Shown piece after piece: positions 25,767 to 34,933 of a stretch of 64,000 nt of DNA. The first letter of the stretch is position 1. Each line of letters starts with the position of its first letter. Below the pieces are notes generated by a model, which worked only from the letters and a program-made list of their open reading frames with translations, did not search any database and was not told the DNA's origin. The stretch spans positions 124,001 to 188,000 of the forward strand of contig NZ_QKOE01000004.1 of NCBI RefSeq assembly GCF_003226565.1, in the 5' to 3' direction. The translations under genes and the position numbers were made by a program. This stretch comes from Parazoarcus communis SWub3 = DSM 12120. GTDB lineage: Bacteria > Pseudomonadota > Gammaproteobacteria > Burkholderiales > Rhodocyclaceae.

Positions 25767-26326
25767 ACCAGGCCGCTGCCGCTACGATCGAGTGGGTCGG
25801 GCGGGAGCGCCAGGTAATTTTCGCGCAGATAATCCCATGCGGCCAGACGTGACCAGTCCGGTGCCGAAGCCAGACGGCCGTCGCTGCCAAGGAAGGGGTT
25901 GGGCAGGAACACCGTCATCTGCTGGTGGCCCGCTACCGTGAACAGGCGCAGCCCCCAGGATTTTGGCGCGCCGTCGCGGCCCAGCACGCGGTAAAGCTCG
26001 GCGCGCCCGGTACGGCGTTGCGCGGCGTCCTGCGGGCTGGCGCCGCTGAAATGGCCAATGCACAGGTGAAAATGCCATGCCCCGAAATCGACGGTGGCAT
26101 AGCCGTCCAGCAGGCTGACCTTGACAGGGGCGTTGGGGGCGCGGATTTCCCATACCGCGCCGGGCACCAGCGTGCCAAAGTGAATATCCTGCCAGTATTG
26201 CTGGAAGACCTCTTTCAGCAGCAGCCACAAGGTGTCTTCGTCGGTCGGCAGCGGCCAGCACTGCACGCGGCCGAGGCCGGGTTCGTCGATTGCCGGCGGT
26301 GTGGCGGTGGGGGTGATGTCAGTCAT
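25754..26326 (-). CDS. Uncharacterised protein in the cobalamin-uptake operon
   Basis: This 190-residue soluble protein has no signal peptide. It begins at the ATG at 26326 and overlaps btuF by 13 bases. Its central part is rich in Trp, His and Phe (AWHFHLCIGHFSGASP), and a long alternating strand pattern suggests an all-beta or mixed fold. I do not recognise a named family. Its fixed place between btuB and btuF, under a cobalamin riboswitch, points to a role in corrinoid handling or cobalt metabolism. That is inference. Confidence 0.75.
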   Translation of the reverse strand: MTDITPTATPPAIDEPGLGRVQCWPLPTDEDTLWLLLKEVFQQYWQDIHFGTLVPGAVWEIRAPNAPVKVSLLDGYATVDFGAWHFHLCIGHFSGASPQDAAQRRTGRAELYRVLGRDGAPKSWGLRLFTVAGHQQMTVFLPNPFLGSDGRLASAPDWSRLAAWDYLRENYLALPPDPLDRSGSGLVCGG

Positions 26327-26387
26327 GGGGGTTCCTTGAAGTGGCGCGAGGCAAGCCCGCGCCAGGGCGCGTTTTTTGTACGGATGA

Positions 26388-28370
26388 TCAGAAGAAGCGG
26401 TATTCGACGCCGACGATGCCGTAGGTGCCAGGCTGCTTGTAGCCCAGCCCCTCGGGGGCATCGGCGTCAAACACGTTCTCCACGCGTGCATACAGCGAGA
26501 CGTCCTTGCTCACTGCGTAGCGGGCGGCAACATCCACGCGCACGTAGTCGTCGATCCAGTCACGACCGGTCCAGTCCAGACGCTTGTCGGTGTAGTACGC
26601 ATGGGCGCTGGCAGAGAACGGGCCCTTGACATAGAACAGCCCCAGGTTGGCCTTGTGGCGCGCGATCTGCACCGTGCGCTCGTCGTCGGCGCCCACCTTT
26701 CGGGTATGCGAGTCGGTGTAGGTGTAGTTGCCTTTCACCGTCCATGCGTCGTCCAGCGCCCACGCCAGGCTGAACTCGATGCCGCGGGTGCGCTGCTTGT
26801 CGGCGTTGGCATACTGGCCATAGCCATACGGGTTGTTGGGGTTGGCGATGCTGCTGTCGTAGATCACGACGTCGCTGACTTGCGCGTGCCACAAGGTGGC
26901 TTCCCAGTTCAGGCCCGTATTGGCGAGGTGCTGGCGTACGCCGATCTCGGTGGTGCGACCGCTTTCCGGCTTCAGTGTCACGCTACCGTAGTTAGGATTG
27001 AACAACTGCTGCAACGTCGGTGCGCGATAGCTCGTACCGTGATTGGCGAACAGGGTGAGACTGCCGAGGCGGTAACTGGCGCCCAGGCTGCCGGTGGTCT
27101 TGTCGCCCCATACATCGTAGTCGTCATGACGCAGACCCGCGGCGAGGGTGAGGCCGCTGTCACCCACGGCGTATTCGCCATTCACGTAGAAGGATCCGCG
27201 GTCTGCCTCGCCCTTCAGCGTGCCCCAGCGCCCCCATTGGCGGGTGCTCGACTCGTAGCGCTCGGCGCCTGCCAGCGCCTTCAGGCCGTCTGCTGCGTAG
27301 CGCAGGCTGTAGTCGAACTGGGTGCTGCGATCCTTGTTGTGTGCGGTCAGCGGGCTGCCACTGTCGTGGATGGGGACGGCGTCGCCCTGGTTGTAATAAT
27401 CCATCCAGTTGACGGTGAAGTTGTCCCACGGCGCTGTGATGTAACCCAGCAGGCCGTCGTCGAGGTCGCGACTCTTGCGTTGGGACAGCGTCTGGCCGGC
27501 CGCCAGCCGATGGCTCAGGGTGGTGCTCAGGTGGTGTTCCACATAGGCCTGCAGGACGGCGGTCCGGGTTGTGTTGTAGGCGTTGGGATCGGGCAGCTGG
27601 CCCCCCCAGTAGGACGGGCGCGCGCTGCGTGTCACCTCGGTCAGGTGGGCGTAGTCGAAGCGGCTGTCGGTGTGCCACAGCGAGATGCCGGCGTCGATCT
27701 GTTCGGTGCTGTAGTCCGCGGCAAACTGGAAAGTCTCGTCCTTGAAGCCTTCGTACTTGTGCACCCCATCGCTATCGACCCTGGAGGCATGCACCGAAGT
27801 GCGGAGCTGCCCCGGGCCCAACTCGACCGCGTGTTGCCACGATGCCTTCAGTTTCTGCCAGCCCAGTGAGCCGGCTTCCGCGCCGACCGACAGGCGCGGG
27901 GCGCCGCCGCGTTTCGTCGTGATGGAGATGACACCTGCGGTGGCATTGGCACCGTACAGCACGGCCTGCGGGCCGCGCAGGACTTCGATGCGGGAGATGG
28001 AAGCAGGGTCCAGCTGACTGAGCAGGTTGCCGACGTCACCCGAGCCGGCCTGATTCAGCGTCACGCCATCCACCACAACCAGTACATGACCTGCGCCGAA
28101 GCCGCGCATCTTCAGATAGTTGTACTGACCCGGTCCGCCGACCTGCTTGAACTCGATGCCGGCAAGGCTGCGCAGGATCTCGGTGACGTCGGTGTAGCCG
28201 CCGCGCGCAATTTCTTCTGCTTCGACGACGGAGGCGGACTGGGTCAGCGTGGACGAGGCTTTGTCGAGTCGACTGGCCTCGATGGTCATCTCGGGCAGCA
28301 AGGTGTCAGCCGCCTGAGCCGCTGGCAGCAGGGCGAGTGCCGTGGCGGCACTCAACAAGGCGTGTTTCAT
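26388..28370 (-). CDS. btuB: TonB-dependent vitamin B12 receptor
   Basis: This 660-residue outer-membrane receptor has a signal peptide ending at AQA. A TonB box region (DTLLPEMTIEAS), a plug domain with RGFGAGHVLVVVDGVTLN and VLRGPQAVLYGANATAGV, and a barrel ending in YRFF follow. It imports cobalamin or other corrinoids. A cobalamin riboswitch lies about 235 bases upstream on the same strand. Confidence 0.92.
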   Translation of the reverse strand: MKHALLSAATALALLPAAQAADTLLPEMTIEASRLDKASSTLTQSASVVEAEEIARGGYTDVTEILRSLAGIEFKQVGGPGQYNYLKMRGFGAGHVLVVVDGVTLNQAGSGDVGNLLSQLDPASISRIEVLRGPQAVLYGANATAGVISITTKRGGAPRLSVGAEAGSLGWQKLKASWQHAVELGPGQLRTSVHASRVDSDGVHKYEGFKDETFQFAADYSTEQIDAGISLWHTDSRFDYAHLTEVTRSARPSYWGGQLPDPNAYNTTRTAVLQAYVEHHLSTTLSHRLAAGQTLSQRKSRDLDDGLLGYITAPWDNFTVNWMDYYNQGDAVPIHDSGSPLTAHNKDRSTQFDYSLRYAADGLKALAGAERYESSTRQWGRWGTLKGEADRGSFYVNGEYAVGDSGLTLAAGLRHDDYDVWGDKTTGSLGASYRLGSLTLFANHGTSYRAPTLQQLFNPNYGSVTLKPESGRTTEIGVRQHLANTGLNWEATLWHAQVSDVVIYDSSIANPNNPYGYGQYANADKQRTRGIEFSLAWALDDAWTVKGNYTYTDSHTRKVGADDERTVQIARHKANLGLFYVKGPFSASAHAYYTDKRLDWTGRDWIDDYVRVDVAARYAVSKDVSLYARVENVFDADAPEGLGYKQPGTYGIVGVEYRFF

Positions 28371-28531
28371 GGGGCGAAGCTCCGGAGAGAACTTGCCGCA
28401 AATGAGGTTTCCGAGCGTTTCCCCGCCAGCACGGGCGAATGCACGCAGCCAAACCTGTTCAGGTGTAGCAAGGCGTATTCAGTCTGGGTGGGGCAGGTAG
28501 GCTTTAGGCAGACTCCAGATGCAGCAAATCA

Positions 28532-28550
28532 TAAACAAGACAATTGTTTA
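28532..28550. repeat. Short perfect inverted repeat in the btuB leader
   Basis: TAAACAA-gacaa-TTGTTTA is a perfect 7-bp inverted repeat between the riboswitch and btuB. It could be part of the expression platform or a protein site. The rest of 28371-28604 shows no coding signal. Confidence 0.4.
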
Positions 28551-28604
28551 CGCTACTGCAACGGTGTTGCCGCCCATCCAGAGCCCTCGCTCGACGGTAC
28601 AGTA

Positions 28605-28775
28605 ACGACTCGCATTGGCAGGTCTCCTGGCTCACGCTTCAACGCGGACCATCACCTTCCCACCCGGATACGGGCAGTGGTATGTCGATGGCCTACTCGG
28701 CGCTTACAGTTGCGAGGACAGCCACGGAGTTTCACCGTGTTCCCTTTTTCATCCCGGATGCCTGAAAGTTTCAAG
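28605..28775 (-). ncRNA. Cobalamin riboswitch upstream of btuB
   Basis: On the minus strand the order of conserved blocks is typical: GGGAACACGGTGAAACTCCG, then GTGGCTGTCCTCGCAACTGT, ending in the B12 box GAGCCAGGAGACCTGCCA (28633-28616). It should bind adenosylcobalamin and reduce btuB-operon expression. Confidence 0.93.
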
Positions 28776-28797
28776 CGGGAGCGCAATGCTGGGCGGG

Positions 28798-28827
28798 AAT
28801 ATCGAGCATGCCATAGCCCGCTGTCAA
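28798..28827 (-). promoter_or_regulatory. Sigma70 promoter of the btuB transcript
   Basis: The minus strand has TTGACA (28827-28822) and GATATT (28803-28798) with 18 bases between. It lies immediately upstream of the btuB riboswitch, so the riboswitch would form the start of this RNA. Confidence 0.6.
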
Positions 28828-28909
28828 GTCCCAGCAGGTGTGCGGTAGTGCACATGGCATGGCTGGAAATGGGTATGGCATGAATTCGCAGCTTGGGTTG
28901 AGTTGTGGA

Positions 28910-28938
28910 TTGCCGCTCGTCCGCGCACCGCGTATAGT
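28910..28938 (+). promoter_or_regulatory. Sigma70 promoter of the cob operon
   Basis: TTGCCG (28910-28915) and TATAGT (28933-28938) are 17 bases apart. The predicted start near 28945 is just upstream of the plus-strand cobalamin riboswitch. Confidence 0.6.
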
Positions 28939-28959
28939 TCGGCCTGATACCGATCAGGG

Positions 28960-29150
28960 AGCCTTGGGGCACGTCCGTGCCCTGGGGTGAAACGGGAAGT
29001 CCGGTGACGCGAGTGCAACACGCTTGCCATTCCGGCGCAGCCCCCGCTGCTGTAAGCCTGACGGCGCCGTCAACATGTGACCCACTGGGCATTCTGCTCC
29101 GGGAAGGGCGACGGCGACCGGATGATGGCGAGCCAGAAGACCGACCCTTT
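28960..29150 (+). ncRNA. Cobalamin riboswitch upstream of cobO
   Basis: Conserved blocks appear in order: GGGAAGTCCGGTG at 28994-29006, ATTCCGGCGCAGCCCCCGC, CTGCTGTAAGCCTGACG, and the B12 box GAGCCAGAAGACCGACCC at 29129-29147. It controls the long biosynthetic operon starting with cobO. It is arranged back to back with the btuB riboswitch. Confidence 0.93.
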
Positions 29151-29308
29151 TCGACTGACAGCTGAATTGCCCCGGGGTGTGGGTGGATTTGCGATGACTT
29201 GACGGTGCGGTATGGCCGTTTTTCGCGATTGGCATGGGTGCCGATCATGCGAAAGGCATCTCATGTCCTCTTGTCTGCCGGGGCTTACCAAGTCATGGAG
29301 CCAGGACG

Positions 29309-29920
29309 ATGGAAGAGGGCAAGAAGCAGAGTCACAACGCACGCATGCAGCGCAAGAAGGAAGTCGTCGATGCGGCGATCGAGCGAGCGCAGGAAGAGCG
29401 CGGCATCGTCATCCTCATTACCGGCAACGGAAAGGGCAAGACCACATCCGCCTTTGGCACCTTGTACCGTGCGCTGGGCCATGGTCATCGGGCTGGCGTG
29501 GTGCAGTTCATCAAGGGAACCCAGGCTACCGGCGAGGTCGTCTTCCTGCGTCAGCAACCGGCGAGCGCTGCGGTGCAGTACCACGCGATGGCCACCGGCT
29601 TTACCTGGAATACCCAGAACTGGGACGCCGACAAGCGTGCCGCCGACGAAGCCTGGGCGCAGGCCGCCAGCATGCTGGCGGACCCCGCCCTCAATCTGGT
29701 GGTGCTGGACGAGCTCACCTACATGCTCAAGTACAACTATCTGGACACCGCGACAGTCGTCGAGGCCATCCGCGCTCGCCCGTCGATGCAGACCGTCATC
29801 ATCACTGGTCGGGCGGCAAAGCCCGAACTGCTTGAACTGGCCGATACGGTGAGCGAGATCGCCGACTGCAAACACGCATTCAAGGCTGGCGTGAAGGCAC
29901 AGCCCGGCATCGATTTCTGA
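29309..29920 (+). CDS. cobO: Cob(I)yrinic acid a,c-diamide adenosyltransferase
   Basis: This 203-residue enzyme adds the adenosyl group from ATP to reduced corrinoids. The CobA/CobO/BtuR P-loop is GNGKGKTTSAFGTLYRALGH, and VVLDELTYMLKYNYL is also typical. The ATG at 29309, with a GGAGCCAGGA site, was chosen over longer upstream frames because those would read through the riboswitch tail. It is the first gene of the plus-strand cob operon. Confidence 0.93.
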   Translation: MEEGKKQSHNARMQRKKEVVDAAIERAQEERGIVILITGNGKGKTTSAFGTLYRALGHGHRAGVVQFIKGTQATGEVVFLRQQPASAAVQYHAMATGFTWNTQNWDADKRAADEAWAQAASMLADPALNLVVLDELTYMLKYNYLDTATVVEAIRARPSMQTVIITGRAAKPELLELADTVSEIADCKHAFKAGVKAQPGIDF

Positions 29921-30084
29921 CCCCTGGCCGGGGTGTGGCGGGTGCTGGCATGGGCTGCGGGTCCGGTCAGCATCTGAACACCTCGTCATGCCTGCCAGGC
30001 AATCCAGACGCATTTTATTTGGACCATTGGGAGCAGTGGGCCCCCGATGCGCTCGCCCTCAAGACTTCGAACCGGAGAACATCC

Positions 30085-31161
30085 ATGCGCGCTCAAGCCA
30101 GGATTCCTGCCACCATCGTTACCGGCTTTCTCGGTAGCGGCAAGACCACGCTGCTTCGCCATATCCTCGCCAATGCCGGCGGACGCCGCATCGCGGTGAT
30201 CGTCAATGAGTTTGGCGAGCTCGGCATCGACGGCGAGATCCTGCGCGGCTGCGGCATCGGTTGTGATGAGGATGGCCGCGAGCAGGCCGGCCAGCTTTTT
30301 GAGCTAGCCAATGGCTGCCTGTGCTGCACCGTTCAGGAGGAGTTCTATCCGGTGATGCGTGAGCTGATCGCGCGTCGCGACGACATTGACCACATTCTGA
30401 TCGAGACCTCGGGTCTGGCGCTGCCCAAGCCTCTGGTGCAGGCCTTCAACTGGCCGGAGGTCAAGACCGCGTGCACCGTGGATGCGGTGATCACCGTGGT
30501 GGATGTGCCTGCCGCAGCGGCCGGACAGTTCGCCGCCAACCCGTCTGCAGTGGACGCTCAGCGTCGTGCCGACCCCAACCTGGATCACGAGTCGCCGCTG
30601 CACGAGTTGTTCGAGGATCAGCTGTCGGCTGCAGATCTGGTCGTGCTGTCCAAGCTGGATCTGGTCGATGACGAGGCGCGAGCCGCGGTCGAGACGCTGT
30701 GCCGCGAGGAGCTGCCGCCCGCAGTCAAGCTGGTCGCCGCCGACCACGGCCGCATCGATCTCGACCTGATCCTCGGCCTCGAGGCTGCCGCGGAAGACAG
30801 CATCCATCTGCGTGTCAGTCATCACGACCATGAGGATGGCGAGGAGCACGATCACAATCATGAGGCCTTTCAGTCGATCTCGGTCGAGCTGCCGGTGGTG
30901 GACCGCGAGCGCCTGCTCGCCATCCTCCACGATCTGGTGCAAACCCATACGCTGTACCGGGTGAAGGGCTTCGTCGCCCTCGCCGACAAGCCGATGCGCC
31001 TGGTGGTGCATGGCGTTGGTCGTCGCTTCGACAGCTACTTCGACCGCCGCTGGCGTGCCGACGAGGCGCGCCACACCCACCTGGTGCTGATCGGCCAGGA
31101 TCTCGATGCTGCACGACTGACTGAAGCGCTGCAGGGCGCCGTGTTGGCCGAGGCTGCCTGA
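30085..31161 (+). CDS. cobW: CobW-type GTP-dependent metallochaperone
   Basis: This 358-residue COG0523 G3E GTPase has the P-loop GFLGSGKTT (about 14-22), the metal site GCLCC and the base-specific SKLDLVDD segment. A histidine-rich stretch (HHDHEDGEEHDHNH) lies near residue 250. CobW proteins are thought to deliver cobalt for corrin ring insertion by CobN. Its last base is the first base of cobN. The 164 bases upstream show no gene. Confidence 0.93.
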   Translation: MRAQARIPATIVTGFLGSGKTTLLRHILANAGGRRIAVIVNEFGELGIDGEILRGCGIGCDEDGREQAGQLFELANGCLCCTVQEEFYPVMRELIARRDDIDHILIETSGLALPKPLVQAFNWPEVKTACTVDAVITVVDVPAAAAGQFAANPSAVDAQRRADPNLDHESPLHELFEDQLSAADLVVLSKLDLVDDEARAAVETLCREELPPAVKLVAADHGRIDLDLILGLEAAAEDSIHLRVSHHDHEDGEEHDHNHEAFQSISVELPVVDRERLLAILHDLVQTHTLYRVKGFVALADKPMRLVVHGVGRRFDSYFDRRWRADEARHTHLVLIGQDLDAARLTEALQGAVLAEAA

Positions 31162-34100
31162 TGCATCTGCTCGCCGCCCAGCCGGGGGGATTCGTTGACG
31201 ACGATTCGGTGGTCACGCGCATCGCGCAGGACCCCGCCGATATCGTCATTCTCAGCGCGGCCGACACCACCCTGGCGTTGCTCGCCGCAGCCTGCCCGGC
31301 AGACGGATTTCCCGCAGTGCGGCTGGCCAACCTGCTGCACCTGCGCCAGCCTGCCTCAGTGGATCTCTATCTTGACGAGGTGCTGCAATACGCCCGCGTG
31401 ATCATCATCGATCACCTGGGCGGCGAGAGCTACTGGCCTTACGGCACCGAGCGGGTCGGTGAGCTTGCCCGTGCGCGCGGTATCGCACTGGTGATGTTCT
31501 CCGGTGACAACAGCGAAGATCTCAATCTGCTGATGAAGGGGACGGCCGACATCGACGACGCGCGCACGCTGTGGCGCTATCTGCGCGAAGGTGGGCCGGC
31601 CAATGCGCGCAACTTCTACCGTTTTCTGGGGGCGCGCTTCTTCGGCCGTACGGACACGCCTGAACCACCGCGGGCGCTACCCACCGTGGCCGTGTTCCAC
31701 CCGCGCCACGATCTGGGCAGCGTTGCCGCCTGGCACGACGACTGGCAGCCGGGTGCGCCCTGCGTGCTGGTGCTGTTCTACCGCGCCCACCTGCAGGCCG
31801 GCAACACCGCGGCCTTTGCCCATCTGTGCGAGGTCCTTCAGGCACGTCGCATGAATCCGCTGCCGCTGGCGCTGACCTCGTTGAAGGACATGTTGTGTGT
31901 AGACGCGTTGCGTGCGCTGGTGGTCGAGCACAATGTCGCACTCATCCTCAATACCACCGCGTTTGCGCGTTCTGCGCTTGACGAGCCTGGCGATCACGCG
32001 CTGGCCGGTGACGTGCCGGTACTGCAGCTCATTCTTTCCGGTGGGAATGAGGCGCGTTGGCGGGACGATGCCCATGGCCTCGCGCCGCGCGACATCGCCA
32101 TGCACATTGCGCTACCTGAGGTGGATGGGCGTATCGTCACCCGTGCGGTGAGCTTCAAGGGCCTGGGCCGCCATTGCGAGCGTACTCAGAGTGATGTCGT
32201 GCAGTACCGTGCCGAACCCGGGCGCATGGCTTTCGTCGCCGAGCTCGCACAGCGCTGGTGCCGTTTGCGCGCGCTGCCCAATGCCGACAAGCGCCTTGCC
32301 CTGGTACTGGCCAACTACCCCACACGCGAGGGGCGTATCGGCAATGGCGTGGGCCTCGACACTCCGGCCTCGGTGGTCACGATTCTACGTCGGCTCGCAG
32401 CCGAGGGCTATGTGGTCGATGGCATCCCGGCCGACGGCGATGCGCTGATGGCGCAGCTGCAGCAGGGTGTGACCAATGACCCGGAACACTGGGCCGTTCG
32501 CCCGGCGCATCAGAGCCTGGCTCTGGTCGATTACCTTGCCTTTTTCGACTGCCTGCCAGCGGTCAACCGCAGCGCCGTGGTCGAGCGTTGGGGCCCGCCA
32601 GAGGCGGACCCGATGTTGCGTGCGGGCCGTTTCATGCTCGCAGGATTGCGCTGCGGTCGGGTTTTCGTCGGCATCCAGCCGGCACGCGGCTATCAGCTTG
32701 ATCCTGCTGCGAGCTACCACGACCCCGACCTGGTTCCGCCGCACCACTATCTGGCTTTCTATTGCTGGTTGCGTGAGGTCTGGCGTGCGGACGCCATCGT
32801 GCATGTGGGCAAGCATGGCAACCTGGAATGGCTTCCGGGCAAGAGCGTGGCGCTGTCCGAGGAATGCTGGCCGGATCTGGTATTTGGCCCCATGCCGCAT
32901 CTCTACCCCTTCATCGTGAACGACCCGGGCGAGGGGACTCAGGCCAAGCGCCGCGCCCAGGCGGTGATCATCGACCACCTGATGCCGCCGCTGACCCGCG
33001 CCGAGAGCTACGGCCCCACGCGCGACCTGGAGCGCCAGGTGGACGAGTACTACGAGGCACTGATGCTCGACCCGCGTCGCGCGGCCGAGCTGCGCCGGCA
33101 GATCCTCGACCATATCGTGCGCCACGACCTGCACCGCGACCTCGGTCTTGCTGCGCCCACCACCGCCGATGAGGAGCAGCAGCTGCTCAACCGCACCGAC
33201 ACCTATCTGTGCGAGCTGAAAGAAGCACAGATCCGCGACGGGCTGCATGTGTTCGGCGCCTCGCCAGCAGGGCGCCTGCGCCGCGATACGCTGCTTGCGC
33301 TGGCCCGTCATCCGGTGGGCGACGGTCACGGTGCGCGCCAGGGGTTGACCCGCGCACTTGCCGCAGATTTCGCGCTGGGCGAAGGCTTTGATCCGCTGGA
33401 TGCCGACTGGGGCGCGCCCTGGGCCGGGCCGCGTCCGGCGATGCTCGCCGATCTTGATGCCGGGCCGTGGCGCAACACCGGGGATACCCGCGAACGTCTC
33501 GAGTTGCTGGCGCTCGACGTGCTGGAGAACGGCCTGCCCGCGGCGCTGGCGCATGACTGGCCCCACACCCGCCCGGTGCTTGAGCGCATCGAGGCGGAGC
33601 TCGCTCCTCGCCTCGATGCCTGCGGCCGTGAGGAACTTCATCAACTGTCGCGTGGCCTTGCCGGTCGTTTTGTGCCTGCCGGGCCCAGTGGAGCGCCCAC
33701 CCGTGGTCGCCCCGACGTGCTGCCCACCGGACGCAACTTCTACTCCATCGACACCCGTGCCGTACCCACCCAGACCAGCTGGACCCTGGGCCTGCGCTCG
33801 GCTGAGCGCTTGATCGAACGCTATGTGCAGGAGCACGGCGATTATCCGCGTGCCATTGGCCTGTCGGTGTGGGGGACGGCGACCATGCGCACTGGCGGTG
33901 ACGACATCGCCCAGGCCTTTGCCTTGTTGGGGGTGCGACCCAAGTGGGCCGACGGTAGTCATCGGGTGAGCGATTTCGAAATCCTGCCGATGTCCTTGTT
34001 CGATCGCCCGCGTATCGACGTGACCCTGCGCGTGTCTGGCTTCTTCCGTGATGCCTTTGCCAACGTCATCCGCCTGTTCGATGCCGCGGTGCAGGCAGTG

Positions 34101-34931
34101 GCCGGGCTGGATGAACCTGAAGAGGTGAATCCGATCCGTGCGCGCATCGCCCGCGAAGCTGCGACGCTGGCGGCCGAGGGGCTGGATGCAGACCGTGCGC
34201 GCCGTCAGGCGGGACACCGCGTGTTCGGCGCCAGGCCGGGGGCTTACGGCGCCGGCCTGCAAGGGCTGATCGACGGGCGCAACTGGGAGACCGACGACGA
34301 CCTCGCCCGCGCCTATCTGGAGTGGGGCGGTCACGCCTATGGTCAGGACGACTACGGCAGCGCCGCGCGCGACACCTTCGCACGCCGGCTTGCCGGCATC
34401 GATCTGGTGATGCACAACCAGGACAATCGCGAGCACGACCTGCTCGACTCAGACGACTACTACCAGTTTCAGGGCGGCATGGCGGCGGCGGTGCGCCATC
34501 TCGCGGGCGCCCAGCCGGCAATGTACTTTGGTGACCACAGCAACCCCGGCGCCCCCGCCATCCGCACGCTGGAAGAAGAGATCAGCCGGGTGGTGCGCAG
34601 CCGTGTCACCAACCCCAAGTGGATTGAGGGCGTGAAGCGCCATGGCTACAAGGGCGCGTTCGAGATTGCCGCCACCGTGGACTACCTGTTTGCCTACGAC
34701 GCCACCGCCCGCGTGGTGCGCGATGACCAGTACGCCCGGGTGACGGATGCCTATCTGGAAGACCCCGGCACCCGGGATTTTCTGCTGCGCCACAACCCTG
34801 ATGCGCTGGGTCAGATCTGCGAGCGCCTGCTCGAAGCGATGGACCGCGGCCTGTGGGCGGCGCCCGGTGACTACCGCGAACGCGTCGGGCAACACCTGCT
34901 TGCCGCCGAGCAGCAGCTGGAGGAACGTTGA
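31161..34931 (+). CDS. cobN: Aerobic cobaltochelatase large subunit
   Basis: This 1256-residue protein is the catalytic subunit that inserts Co2+ into hydrogenobyrinic acid a,c-diamide. It is homologous to the magnesium chelatase H subunit. Family segments include VGKHGNLEWLPGKSVALS (about 545) and MHNQDNREHDLLDSDDYYQF (about 1084). The start overlaps the cobW stop (TGATG). Classical partners CobS and CobT are not encoded in the window; a ChlI/ChlD-like gene directly downstream takes their place. Confidence 0.95.
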   Translation: MHLLAAQPGGFVDDDSVVTRIAQDPADIVILSAADTTLALLAAACPADGFPAVRLANLLHLRQPASVDLYLDEVLQYARVIIIDHLGGESYWPYGTERVGELARARGIALVMFSGDNSEDLNLLMKGTADIDDARTLWRYLREGGPANARNFYRFLGARFFGRTDTPEPPRALPTVAVFHPRHDLGSVAAWHDDWQPGAPCVLVLFYRAHLQAGNTAAFAHLCEVLQARRMNPLPLALTSLKDMLCVDALRALVVEHNVALILNTTAFARSALDEPGDHALAGDVPVLQLILSGGNEARWRDDAHGLAPRDIAMHIALPEVDGRIVTRAVSFKGLGRHCERTQSDVVQYRAEPGRMAFVAELAQRWCRLRALPNADKRLALVLANYPTREGRIGNGVGLDTPASVVTILRRLAAEGYVVDGIPADGDALMAQLQQGVTNDPEHWAVRPAHQSLALVDYLAFFDCLPAVNRSAVVERWGPPEADPMLRAGRFMLAGLRCGRVFVGIQPARGYQLDPAASYHDPDLVPPHHYLAFYCWLREVWRADAIVHVGKHGNLEWLPGKSVALSEECWPDLVFGPMPHLYPFIVNDPGEGTQAKRRAQAVIIDHLMPPLTRAESYGPTRDLERQVDEYYEALMLDPRRAAELRRQILDHIVRHDLHRDLGLAAPTTADEEQQLLNRTDTYLCELKEAQIRDGLHVFGASPAGRLRRDTLLALARHPVGDGHGARQGLTRALAADFALGEGFDPLDADWGAPWAGPRPAMLADLDAGPWRNTGDTRERLELLALDVLENGLPAALAHDWPHTRPVLERIEAELAPRLDACGREELHQLSRGLAGRFVPAGPSGAPTRGRPDVLPTGRNFYSIDTRAVPTQTSWTLGLRSAERLIERYVQEHGDYPRAIGLSVWGTATMRTGGDDIAQAFALLGVRPKWADGSHRVSDFEILPMSLFDRPRIDVTLRVSGFFRDAFANVIRLFDAAVQAVAGLDEPEEVNPIRARIAREAATLAAEGLDADRARRQAGHRVFGARPGAYGAGLQGLIDGRNWETDDDLARAYLEWGGHAYGQDDYGSAARDTFARRLAGIDLVMHNQDNREHDLLDSDDYYQFQGGMAAAVRHLAGAQPAMYFGDHSNPGAPAIRTLEEEISRVVRSRVTNPKWIEGVKRHGYKGAFEIAATVDYLFAYDATARVVRDDQYARVTDAYLEDPGTRDFLLRHNPDALGQICERLLEAMDRGLWAAPGDYRERVGQHLLAAEQQLEER

Positions 34932-34933
34932 TC

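Noticed and set aside
32385-34436. 683-codon open frame on the minus strand inside cobN
   Set aside because: It is antisense to a well-conserved cobN and has no recognisable domain.
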